Below, in pieces: positions 1 through 10,599 of a stretch of DNA of 64,000 nucleotides. Each line of letters opens with the position of its first letter. Positions within the stretch are counted from its first letter, which is position 1. Made by a program: the position numbers and the translations under genes. Source of the DNA: Siphonodentalium dalli (taxonomy: Eukaryota; Mollusca; Scaphopoda; Gadilida; Siphonodentaliidae); assembly GCA_032622095.1 (NCBI GenBank), contig CP136064.1, forward strand, positions 149,547,819 to 149,611,818. Reading direction: 5' to 3'. The notes under the pieces were generated by a model. It was not told where the DNA came from, did not search any database, and worked only from the letters and a program-made list of their open reading frames with translations.

Positions 1-270
1 TTCCAAGCTGCAGTCTAGGAAATAATACTACTTCCATTTAGTTAAAAATTAACTACTACTGTAACTTTATAATTGTCTTGCTTAAATGATAGCTACACAA
101 AACATTTCCAAAAATTCTAAATGTATAATAACAATTAATTAGGCTAATTTCAGATAAAGTCAAAAAAAGTTTGTTTTATTTCTTATTTTATCTTTTTAAA
201 ATTTTTATTGATGTTATAAAATAAAGCGATATTTGAAAATTGTTAATTTTTTGTAGTCTCCTCACTTCTC

Positions 271-336
271 CCTGAAGTCTCCCTAAATTTCCTGAAGTCT
301 CCCTAAATTTCCTGGAGGGAGACTTCAAGTCTCCCT
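271..336. repeat. 20-bp exact tandem duplication next to a small inverted repeat
   Basis: Positions 271-290 and 291-310 are identical. They are followed by a short stem in which GGGAGACTTC is answered by GAAGTCTCCC. It is a simple local repeat with no known function. Confidence 0.75.
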
Positions 337-1762
337 GTTCTGAACCCCTAGGCTGAGGCCTGCCTCAAAAATCATGTTATTGTTATATTGCATTCTGTTA
401 TGGTATTACTCCTTTAACATGTATTAAAGAGTTTTTAATATCACATACTTTTAATAGTGAGGCATGTCATTCTCCTTGTACATGTATATCAGTTCACAAG
501 TTTGTTCCAATAAAGTTTCAGACACAACTTCCAATGTATATATTGGCTACTAGAATGTGTCCCAGTGTGAAGATTCAATGTATTCTAAAGGCTTTGCCCA
601 TGGGTTTAGAGTTATTCCTCTTGCATAGAATATCTCTCTGAGGTTACACATTTTATGCCATTCTATTTATTTCTGCCTACGCAATTTCCAGGTGTTTGTG
701 TTGAAAGAAAGATGGTTTTATGGAATATATACTTGCCCTTTCAATCAAACCAATTGTCTGTTCATTCCCTCATTGTTCATAGATGATCATTATTTTTCAG
801 TGACAACTTGTCCATATTACCAAATCACTAAATTGTATTGTGGTTTAAAGTCGCATATTTCTGAACTATTTCGTTTCAATCCCGGAAAGTTTTAATAAGC
901 AGAATTGATTACCTGCTAACTTTCAGTGAAATTAACAGCAAGTTATCACATATTCCTTACAGTACATGTATGCACATCAGATGATCAGAAATGTGAATTT
1001 AATATTTGCATACAGCATGAGTTGTTTCTGTCATACTATTATTTGCTACTTGGTCGGTAACATAAAAGAGCCTGCCGTAAATAGTTACACTGAGTTAATT
1101 CGTGTGACCCGCATGTGTTTGGTTGTGACATAGTGTGACATAGTGTGGCAGACAGTTGTTTATTTAAAGTGGGTTAAACTTGGGGTTTCTGTGAATACAC
1201 AAGGATGCCTTTGCATTTTATATTGGATAATGCTTTCTTCTGGTCAATGGTGATGGCGATTTCGGCTTTCACCTCAGTATTGTCATTTGCCGACGCTAAT
1301 CCCCAGGGCGGATTACGGAATACAGACTGTCATTTTCCCACCAAAATGCACGTGCTTTTCACTGCTTAATTTTGTCGCGAATAGAGTTCTCTTTCAAGCA
1401 AAGTTTGTGCCCAATCCCGCGAAGGAATTTAAGGGAGTACAGGTATAATACATTCTAATTTTTAAAATACACAGTCCACAAAAGACGATAGATTTCCGAA
1501 GTGACTTGTCAGGGAAAAGTTTGATTTACCCCACACAATTCACTGCGTAACATGACCGACCGTGTTGTCTTATTTATATCTAGAATGTGCGATCCCACAC
1601 ACCGGGCTGCAGTTGCGTCAGTTGCGTATGCGATGGGTGTTTAGTTCTGCTGTTGGATTTGGAAAACAATAGATATTGAGTTGTTACTATGGACGAAAAA
1701 ATCTCAGCCAGACAGGGTACCGGAACAGAGACGGTTTTTGTTTTGGCCTCAGAACAAGCAGT

Positions 1763-1790
1763 GGGGGGGGGGGGGGGGGGGGGGGGGGGG
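1763..1790 (+). repeat. Homopolymer run of 28 G
   Basis: An uninterrupted G run. It could form a G-quadruplex. Its exact length is unreliable in most sequencing data. The poly-proline and poly-glycine open frames across it are artefacts of the run. Confidence 0.9.
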
Positions 1791-1949
1791 TGCGCAGTTG
1801 GTACTCTATTACTCGCCAAATTTAATTACGAGAATAAATAAACACACGTGGGTTACTAGTTTTAAAACATGCACGATTTAAAAAAAACAAGCTGGTAACA
1901 CAAAAGCTGTCGGTCAAGATGACAGGCCCAAATAGATTTGCACCGGATG

Positions 1950-3023
1950 TGAAGGTATCATGGCTGCAAAAATCCCTCTTACATCGGATGCACAGGCTGA
2001 ATTACAGTGGTGGCTGAACAATATGACCATCATGAATGCAAGGGGTATATGCCCTTTGCCTATTTCATCCTTTTTGGAGGCCGATGCCTCTCTTTTGGTT
2101 GGGGCTGTCAATATAATGACCTCTTGCTCAGAAATGTGGTCTGATCTTGATTTACAACATTCAATCAATTATCTGGAGCTTAAAGCTGTTTTACTGGGTT
2201 TACAAAAGTTGTGTTTGTCTGGGTCATGCACACACATTTGTATAAAGTCTGATAACACTGCCACCATTGCTTATATTAAAAAATCAGGTGGTTTTAACAT
2301 GGTATTGAATGAACTATGCAAAGAGGTTTTCTATTGGGCATATAACAGACGTATTGAGAATTCTGTCATTCACGTGACAGGCTGTGATAATTTAAAACCA
2401 GATGCATATAGTAGATTTGTTCATATAGACCTGTTATGGCAACTTGAACCCACCATTTTCAAATACATTTGTCGTCATTTTAATTGGTATCCAGATATTG
2501 ACCTATTTGCAACCACCAACTTCAATGTTATGCCATTTGGGAGAAGATGACAATGCAATGTTAACTGATGCTTTTAGCCATTCTTGGTCTGATATGTCAC
2601 CATATATTTTTCCTCCTTTCAGGATAATCCCAACAGTTCTGACAAAAGTTCAAGAATACAAGGTAAAAGTAAATTTACTCATTTTACGGTTACCATTTTG
2701 GACCACCCAGTCGTGGTTTCCCACAATGTTGGCTCTCAAGATAAAACCACCAACACAGCTGCCTCATCATGTTAATTTGCTCACAACTCCAGCAGGGGTG
2801 GGTCTGAAAAATCCACAAGCTAACGTGAATTTGATCGTATGTCTTCAGTCAGGACTTTCAGCACAAGCTTGTAGTGTCATCGAACAATCATGATGCTCTT
2901 CCACCAATAAACAGTAAGTTACAATCTTGCATGGAAAGCATGGGCCTGTTGGTGCCATCGCAATCCCGTTGAACCATATGTGAATAACATTATTAAATAT
3001 CTGTTCTTCCTCACTAATGATTA
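1950..3023 (+). mobile_element. 5'-truncated, frameshifted DIRS-like retrotransposon (RNase H to start of tyrosine recombinase)
   Basis: Residues read from 1960 to 2550 match the RNase H region of DIRS-type retrotransposons. Four acidic residues fall in the expected contexts: D42 in EADAS, E73 in NYLELKA, D98 in KSDNTA and D148 in the DNLKPDAYSR block. DIDLFAT follows, a typical DIRS string. The frame then shifts near 2540 and continues to about 2890 with DAFSHSW, PPF and WTTQSWFP motifs. After another disruption, 2920-3020 reads YNLAWKAWACWC followed by an amphipathic helix, matching the N-terminal core-binding domain of the DIRS tyrosine recombinase. The RT domain upstream and the recombinase catalytic domain downstream are absent, so this is a dead fragment. 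DIRS elements integrate with a tyrosine recombinase rather than an integrase. Family recognition is from memory of motifs. Confidence 0.8.
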
Positions 3024-3372
3024 GTTTAAACATATTTTTATTTCCAAATCCAAACAAATAACATAGTCCAAACATACAGATGACACATGTATACACATTT
3101 ATTCCACACCCATTGACGTGAGTCACATGTATTCAACGGAATCCCAGCCATTGAATACATAGTAGTATATACCTCTAGTGGAATACAAGCCGGAACTATT
3201 CTTGTTGACGTTGTCGCCAAGAAAGATGACATACATTACGTCGATCATCTGCTTCCGGTGATCCCCCCATAATCACTGGTTATTTGTCAGACTTAAATCA
3301 CAATAAAGGTAGCTATAGTAACAATGAAGGTGACATTCATTGATTGAACTTATCTGACTGAACAGTGTAGAA

Positions 3373-3552
3373 TAAATACAGAACACAACTTGCATCATAA
3401 TCTCGATTCTATTATCGAACTCGTTGCGGACGGCGCATAATTACATTTCGCTCGAGCTACGCTCTCGCGAAATATATCCTTGCGCCATCTGCAACTCATT
3501 CGATAAAAGATTCTCGATTAAGATGCGCGTTGTGTTCTGTCTATGTATTTAA
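3373..3552. mobile_element. Palindromic mini-element (~180 bp) with ~50-bp arms
   Basis: The left arm begins TAAATACAGAACACAAC and the right arm ends with its imperfect reverse complement, GTTGTGTTCTGT...TATTTA. Arms of about 50 bp surround a CpG-rich centre that itself contains the complementary strings ATTTCGCTCG and CTCTCGCGAAAT. This looks like a foldback MITE. No target duplication is clear, and it has no coding capacity. Confidence 0.7.
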
Positions 3553-5190
3553 TGTATGAAAACGAGGATAAGACAACAAGCCTGAGGGCTTATATGAAGT
3601 CTTCTCTTTGGCGACATGCCCTGTCCCCAATATTAAGTGGGGAAGGGAAATAGATCAGACGGGAAGGGTTGGAAATAATGGATTTAGGAGAAATGGAGAT
3701 ATATAACTAAATTTGAGTTTATGGATGGAAAAAAAGGGAGAAGATATTGTTAGGGATAGCAGGAGGCAGAGAGAGAGAGAAAGAGAGGGGGATAAGAAAC
3801 TAGAAAATTAAAAATGTTAATGGACAGACTGGTTACGCAATACAACCCTTTTTCAAAAATTACTCACCATGAATTAGGTTTTGCTTCGTCATGCTGGAAA
3901 TTCATTATTTATTTTCTAAATATATCTGCATTAAATTTGGGCTGCAGGGTGTGCCAATGGATTTAGTCATACAAAGAGTGAAAACAAAGATGGCCGCCAA
4001 CTGCCGTTTTTCATCAAAAATCATTTAAATTCAATATTTCGTTATTATCCAGAGGTCACCTCAAAGATCTGAATGAAATCTGGATACGATCAGATGAGGG
4101 ATGTGGTCTGTAGGGTGTCGAACAATTTAGTCATGTAAATAGTCAAATACGAGATGGCTGCCGGAAGCCATGTTTTTCAAAGAAAATCGTTCAAATTCAA
4201 TAGCTCCCATCTAGATATGATCCTTAACATGCCTGTGAATTTTCAAACCATTTCTCCAATAGCTGGGATGAAGTGTGCACTGATGAATAAATGTGAAATT
4301 TCCAGGGCAACAATGTCTTCAGTCTGACCCGCCTGAGATTCCAGGGCGAGTGGACTTTCATCCGAGTAGTCCTGTTCCCACTTCAGAGACACTGCGGTGT
4401 GGCTTGAATGGCAATTATGTCATGCATCATCTTTTAAAATATACTAATTTACCCATATGGTGTTATGCATCATAAATGTCCTTAATCAATATACTTGAAT
4501 ATATATATATATATATCCATATGCTGGTAGGCTATGTCCAAGTTAGCTGTACAGTGAATACATATATATACTAATCAATTGTTGTTCAGTGAATACATAT
4601 CACATCAATTATCATCTCGTTTATAGGGCACATGACACCATTGTCGCTCCCATTTTCCAACAAAGAAGCAACCCAAGCAGCAACAAATTCATGTGCATCA
4701 AGGTTAACATACTGACAAGATATAGCGACACATCAAACCAAGTACTCTGTTAACACATGAGAGGTGTGAAGCGCTCACAGTAGGAGCAACCTTGCTCAAG
4801 GGCCACATCTTGGCTCGATATTTGAACAGCGTACGATCCAACAATCGCTCAACAATCCCTCAATTTGACCAAGCGACTGCTGAACTTTTTACGCATTTAG
4901 TTGCCAAATTAGGAAAGAATTTATCGGATTAATCACTAATACAGTCACCCATACTGATTTCGATGGTAACCAAAAAACCTAGCCTGAAATTCACCATGAA
5001 AAGTCTTAATTATACTTTGCAAAATCCCGAGAGAAAAAGTCTACAGACAGCACATGACTAAATTTGATCGCGTCAACAATAAAATCTCCAATCAGTCTTA
5101 TATACAGGTTTGAGCTAAGGATTAAAACTTGAAGAAAAGACATAAAATCTGCAAGGAAACATTTTTGGATGGGCATACATGTATGTAGCT
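3553..5190. other. No gene; AAGATGGCNGCC-type repeat modules and purine-rich tract
   Basis: A GA-rich tract lies at about 3716-3800. Two diverged ~165-bp modules at about 3945-4270 each carry a 'ttagtcat..aaagagt..aaGATGGC' stretch and belong to the same broad family as the arrays at 42.5-43.8 kb and 62.8-63.2 kb. An (AT)n run is at about 4498-4516. No coding stretch is convincing. Confidence 0.6.
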
Positions 5191-5192
5191 AC

Positions 5193-5297
5193 CTTCATGA
5201 ATGACATGAGACCCGATGCTTCAAGTTCATCTCGCTTCCTTTTCCTAAGCAACTGTTGGTAGATTTCAGGGTGATGTTCCATGAACTCAATAAGTTC
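5193..5297 (-). CDS. Internal exon (105 bp, 35 codons) of an unidentified host gene
   Basis: On the minus strand a polypyrimidine-rich acceptor ending ATTTCAG (just above 5297) opens an exon that stays in frame for exactly 35 codons. It ends ATGAAG at 5193, followed by a GTAGCT donor. The phase is 0 at both ends. The peptide is charged and protein-like: it starts ELIEFMEHHPEIYQQLL, then has a KRKRDELEASGL helix and ends FMK. I do not recognise the family. The composition suggests an alpha-helical region of a nuclear or cytoplasmic protein. Partner exons are not found nearby, so introns would be long. It could instead be an exon captured by a repeat, but the exact exon borders and conserved-looking composition favour a real host gene. 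Confidence 0.6.
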
Positions 5298-5586
5298 CTG
5301 AAATATAAAATAAACTTAAATGAATTCTTCTTTTAATTAGCCAAGTTGTACCAATAGGTAAATTATCACCCATCTCTGAAGAAACAAATAGCTGATCTCT
5401 TCTTTAATTATGAGAATTGCAGTCTGGCATCTTTAACTCCATGCCTGTTATGTTATCTTTCTTTCAATTTCCCGATGATGCTTAGGAGAAGTTACTTCAA
5501 TAATCCAATTCATAAACAATATACTCAAGTTATTTGGCAGATATAAAAGTCTGGATACAGACTGAGAAGAGCTACTCAGTTATTTA

Positions 5587-5735
5587 AGAAATAACTCTTG
5601 TTGCGAATAAGATTATGCAGTTATAACCGAAAAGTTTGAAGATAAATTCTATAATGCAATAGTGCAGTTATAGAAAATTTATCTTCAAACTTTTCGGTTA
5701 TAACTCATCACCTTAATCGAAACAAGAGTTATTTC
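5587..5735. mobile_element. Near-perfect palindromic mini-element (149 bp)
   Basis: The left end AGAAATAACTCTTGTT is the exact reverse complement of the right end AACAAGAGTTATTTCT. The arms continue about 70 bp inward, including GTTATAACCGAAAAGTTTGA on the left and its complement on the right, leaving a short AT-rich loop. It is a foldback MITE with no coding capacity and no clear target duplication. Confidence 0.75.
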
Positions 5736-7085
5736 TCATAATTTAATCCATCATTCCACAACAGAATCACCATATTAAAGTAGAAGGTATAAGTATTAAA
5801 GGAGCGTAAACCCTTTGAGATTATTGCTGACGAAAGAGGTATCACCCACAATTGAAATGCCATCAAACATCCAAATATGGAGTGATCAAATGTTGTCGTG
5901 AATTTGTCGCTTTTGTTTGGCTAGTGAACAGCATACACACAGTGATCAACTGATCACTCCACTGTGACAGCAGGTATTCCAGAAATATTTTCATGTGTAC
6001 GCCGACACAAGTTGTTAGTTTATGAAACTCAATTTCTCTGAAAATGTTAGCTGGATTGCTGGATCGAGTCTTGTTGATTTTTCTAGTTACTTATGCATCT
6101 GACTACTGGTGGGTAATTAGCAGTAAATTTAATGGCAGAGCAGGACTGCCTGAAGGATTTTTTATGCAGCATCGGAATCCCCGTTTATATCGCAGAAAGT
6201 AATTCATGTACATTTTAGGCACAAGGTATGGTGTGGTCATATAGAACGATGCTGATATGAGTGCTATCATTTCAATAACAGAAAAATAAAGAAATTTAGG
6301 TTATGAGAAATAACTTAAAATAGTAGCTAAATGTGTGACAACGTATAGTTTTACAGTATTGTGTGGATTGACAGCTTATGACTAAATCATAAGGGGATAA
6401 ACATTTTAATAGAATTTCATTGAGAAAGAACGACAAGGGCCCAAAAGTCAGTGTTTTCCTTTATGAGCATCGAGGGGCCACTCCATGAAATATTTAACTC
6501 TTCATGAAATTTCAAAATCAGAGGTACTCATGCTATGATACATTTTCTGAAACTATAGCTTTAGGCTTTTCAGAAGTGGTTTATTTATTATGTATTATTT
6601 ATTCAGATAATAACAACCACAACACGCCACAGGCACATTGTTGCTTTTCATATTTATGAGTGTATGACATCATTAATGTTTACAATACCATGAAACAAAA
6701 ATTTGACGTGATCTGCTGCAGATGATAAAATAGGAGTGAAAAATCTTGAGACTTCCGGTCATGTATTGCTCTCGAATTGGTATCCCCTCAGGGAGCAATT
6801 GATCGTCCAAAGAAATTGTTATAGCATGGAATTGGCAGTGGACCAACAGGATGAATATGAAATTCGCAACTTCAGCGTTTCCGAATATACATGCAATTTA
6901 GGCCTATATATATTAGTTTCATTTTGACCTATTTCATTGGTTAGCTGAACGAAAACCAGCGAAGACATCATGACATGGTCCATGACGCCAATTGGCTTTG
7001 TGGGCCAGAATCCAGACAAAGATTGCACACTTGTTATGTGGTCTCCGCCGGGAACACTGATTTTGCATCACTAGACAAGACATCT
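5736..7085. other. No gene recognised
   Basis: AT-rich unique-looking sequence. Short open frames at about 6736-7028 overlap on both strands and have no protein-like signature or splice context. Confidence 0.5.
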
Positions 7086-7095
7086 ATTATATATT

Positions 7096-7700
7096 TTGGG
7101 AAATCTGTGTGTGTGTGTCTGTCTGTCTGTGTGTGTGTTCGCGATGGACTCGAAAACGGCCGAGCCGATTTCGATAAAACTTGGTATGTGGGGATACTTT
7201 CGGCCGGGGAGTGGCATGGGCCTGTTAATTTGCCCGTGCGACGTGACCTTGAAATCAGGTCATTTCAAGGTCGAACGCCCGAGTATCACGGGATTTGGAT
7301 GAAAATTAGTGTCTACGGATACTTTCGCATGGGGAGTGTCGTAAGCCTATTCGTTTGCCCGTGTGACGTGACCTTGACATCAGGTCAAATCACGAATTTT
7401 TATGGGATTTCGACGAAATTTGATACGTAGGGTTACTTTTGTCCACTGAGTGTTTTGGACGGGTCGAATTGTGACCCCGACCTGACCTTGACCTTCAAAA
7501 TGATCAATTCGATGTCAAATCGGGTAAAACCGGATGGCTTTCGACGGGTACTTTTGTCCGGGCAGTGTTTTCGACGGGTCAAATCGTGACCCCCACCTGA
7601 CCTTGACCTTAAAAATGGACAATTCAAGGTCAAATCGTGCAATTCGCCGAAAAGCAGAGGGGAAACAGCCCGGACGAAGTCGGGTCCACCTGCTAGTAAT
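7096..7700 (+). repeat. GC-richer dispersed repeat: (GT)n/(CTGT)n head plus ~110-bp degenerate tandem modules
   Basis: A GT/CTGT microsatellite leads into about four diverged modules. Each carries GATTTCGA.AAA..TTGG/TGATAC, GGGTACTTT or GGATACTTT, and TGACCTTGACCTT. The block ends with GACGAAGTCGGGTCCACCTGCTAGTA, a tail style common in invertebrate interspersed repeats. The open frames on both strands here (up to 151 codons) follow the repeat structure and are not genes. The GC content is clearly above that of the flanks. Confidence 0.65.
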
Positions 7701-8344
7701 TATATATACAGAGACATGCTTCAATTACTATAACAAGGGACATACATAGCTCTAGGCTCTACTAGCACCGCGTATAATCGCTTTTGTTAGAAATTCAGAA
7801 ACAACACTTTGACTTCTGAACACAATTCTAGTTAATTTGTGCTTTTATCTAAAAATTTCTAACAAAATACGAACTGCTTTTCCGACGATAAAAATAGGCC
7901 TCTGCATGTCATCAGTTTGTCTGTCAAAGTCACATGGGTAAACATGGGACGCATGTGTACCATGTAGAAGTACAACTCTATTAGATATGTACGTTTATTG
8001 TGCTGTAATTTCTTGTCAAATATGGTATGATTTCCGGACCGGTATTCTGTTCTCCCAGGTTATAGGAATATAAAGATTGGACATGTCTCTTGAGTTCAAT
8101 CTCATTTAACTACACATATATCACATGATTCAAGATAAACCGTACAGATAAAACTGCATTATTTTTCTGTTTCTGGGCACCCAAAAAGTCCAAATTAACC
8201 ATTGCACAAGACCCTGCTTTCGCTTGCTCTCTCGCAAGATACATTACAGAGAATTCGTACATCTTTTATCAAAAGTTTCCCTTATACTTATATACTTACA
8301 TATTAGTTGGTGCACCTACCACAGAAATTAAGAATTTTTCTATA

Positions 8345-8500
8345 TCATCATAGATGCCATCTTGGATTACAAAAAATGTTCAAAGCGAATTTTAGCAGAT
8401 TTTGGATGTTATAGTGGATATATATTCCTCTTGAAAATAAAATAAAAACCAACTTAGTCCAAATTTGTTCTAGGTTGACCCAAAAGTTTAACAACCAGAC
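8345..8500 (-). repeat. Fragment of dispersed repeat family also at 10155 and 63190
   Basis: It is the reverse complement of 10155-10300. Both contain the 'ggttgaccc/ttgacctagaa', 'CCATTTTGAAGAGGAAT', 'CCAAAATCCGCT' and 'GATGGCNTCCAAGATGG' landmarks, with gaps and mismatches. Confidence 0.65.
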
Positions 8501-10154
8501 TAATACACAATATTTCACCAATATCAAGAAATAGTTTAGAGGAATAATTTTAATTTTAAACAAAATTAACTGTTTTATAGATCTCAGAATAGATAAGTAA
8601 GGGAATTGCCATCTACTGTATTAACACCGCATTTATAAAAATTAAATTGTAAATCATGATTTGGATATATTACTATTTTAATCAATGATGACAAAGACAA
8701 TTTTCAACTTTAGTAAATGTCAAGATTGCTTTTGTTGGTGGACAGGGGTATTAGTCTTTCTATTTTTTATATCTCAATAGCATAGATCTAAATGTTACTT
8801 TATAAATTGGAATCTCTGGTGTAGAGGTGCCACAATTATTGATATTGATAATCAATAATCGGTCCTCAATAATCGACTCAAATCGATTAATCATACCTAA
8901 TATTAATAACATCAGTTGAAGTATTCAGTAACATGGCCTATTGGCTGGGTGCTGGTTAACTGCTGTTACTGGTTGTTTGAGGCATCGGCTGATGTAATTT
9001 TTATGTTAATAAAGTGCATCATAAACCATTGGTAAATGACTAATGAGCACAATGTATTCAATACCAGCACAGTTCTCGGCGATGTTATGGTTATAATATT
9101 CGTGAGTTCATTAGAACAAATGTAGTAATTAATTTCAGGGTTATGAATTGCCAAACATACAAACAATATAAAAGTAGGAATGCACGATGGACCTCCGGTG
9201 GTTCCTAAAAAAGTTATCTATGAATTATTCACAAATATAAATAGTTATTACTTTTAATCGGGATGCATTTTTTGGCATAAACATTATGGCAGTGCCCACT
9301 GCATGTAATTCGTTTATAACAATGGCACTGTTTTCTGCCTATTTTGATATCAAATTTACCAAAATAATTTATTTTGGCATGATTTTTGTTAATCCGTTTT
9401 GAACACTTATCGGAGTGTTTCACATCACATTAAAGAATTCAGATGATAATATACCAGTAACTGTACGATTTTAAACATTTCGACTCAGTCACTAATAAAG
9501 AACCATCAATGGATAGTCAGATAAAAATCTTGATGTTTGTTTATGGATGGGGATATTTACAAGTGCATTTGTGCTTTGGAATTAGTGTTAAGAACATTCC
9601 CATGTAGTGGAGGGCCTAGCTGCACCAATCGTTCACTTTGTGATAGAAGCATGAAACTTTCAGGGTTTTGTCTGTATGTGGTGTACATTGTAAACCCAGT
9701 TAGCGGGTTCCAACTTTTAATGACCTCCTTGACCTTTTATTTGACCTTGACCTTCTAAAGTAACAGTTTTTCATGGTAGTCGCTTTATATCTCAGAAATA
9801 ACCTGTATTTATATCGGAATACAGGCGAAAAATTGTGGGAACATTGTGAACATAATATACTTTCTTCTGAATCTAATTATTTTTTAAATAATCCAACATG
9901 TCTGCCCAAAATGGCCATCAAAATTCAAAAAAAAATTCCCACTATTTTTGAATAAAATATGGGTAAATATTATATAAATACATAATTATGGTCTTTTTTG
10001 CATTGTTTATTGGCGTAAATCTTTAGCCTACCATATAAAGTCTTTTCTGGTATGCGAGTAATTTCTAGAATTAGGTTAAACAAAGGTACCAAAGAGACAG
10101 TGTTAAAACGTCCTGTACATTATTGGTGACATGAAATGAGCCCTAGCTACAGTC

Positions 10155-10480
10155 TGGTCGATAAAAGGTTTGACCTAGAAGAAATTTGGACTATGTTGGT
10201 TTGTATACCATTTTGAAGAGGAATATATCCTCTATGACATATCCAAAATCCGCTTTGAGCATTTTTTGTAATTCAAGATGGCGTCCAAGATGGCTGCCAT
10301 TTCCGTTAAGTTAGTTTGATGCAAATATAGTGAGAAAATCATGTTATATATATATATATATACACATGTATTCATTTTTGTGAAGCTAAGATATAACGCC
10401 ACCTTTCTGTGCCAAAATTGGAATTCCTCGTCCAAGATGGCAGCCAAAATGGTGGCCGGAAGTGAATTTTTTTGTACATT
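10155..10480 (+). repeat. Dispersed repeat copy (same family as 63190-63535)
   Basis: It shares, in the same order as 63190-63535, 'TCTGGTCGATAAA', 'ACCATTTTGAAGAGGAA', 'ACATATCCAAAATCCGCT', 'GAGCATTTTTTGTAATTCAAG', two GATGGC modules and 'GGCCGGAAGTG' or 'GACCGGAAGTG'. Two GATGGC..GCC motifs resemble the YY1 core. It sits just outside the left inverted arm that starts near 10600. Confidence 0.75.
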
Positions 10481-10599
10481 TTTTACTAGTATCTAAGATA
10501 AGTTTCTGCTGTTTGGAACTGGTTGAGAATTTTGACTTTATTTTGTATTTAGTATGTTAACTGTCCTTCGAAGCAATGAAATATGCCATTCATGGGGTC

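Larger units (their letters stand above)
1..1950. other. No gene recognised; AT-rich sequence with one homopolymer
   Basis: No coding stretch in this interval has protein-like composition, recognisable motifs or convincing splice sites. The only structures seen are a 20-bp exact tandem repeat near 271 and a 28-G run near 1763. The open frames around 1580-1880 are read through the G run and look spurious. Confidence 0.6.
7701..10590. other. No gene; interspersed-repeat debris
   Basis: No coding stretch is credible. The interval holds a reverse copy (8345-8500) and a forward copy (10155-10480) of one repeat family, TTGACCTTGACCTTC-type scraps near 9735, and an AAAATGGCCATC module near 9910. 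Confidence 0.55.

Noticed and set aside
1580-1881. Poly-proline (minus) and poly-glycine (plus) open frames
   Set aside because: Created by the 28-G homopolymer; no domain or splice context.
6975-7749. Multiple open frames of 66-151 codons on both strands
   Set aside because: They follow the GT/CTGT microsatellite and GC-rich tandem modules; both strands are open and no protein motif appears.
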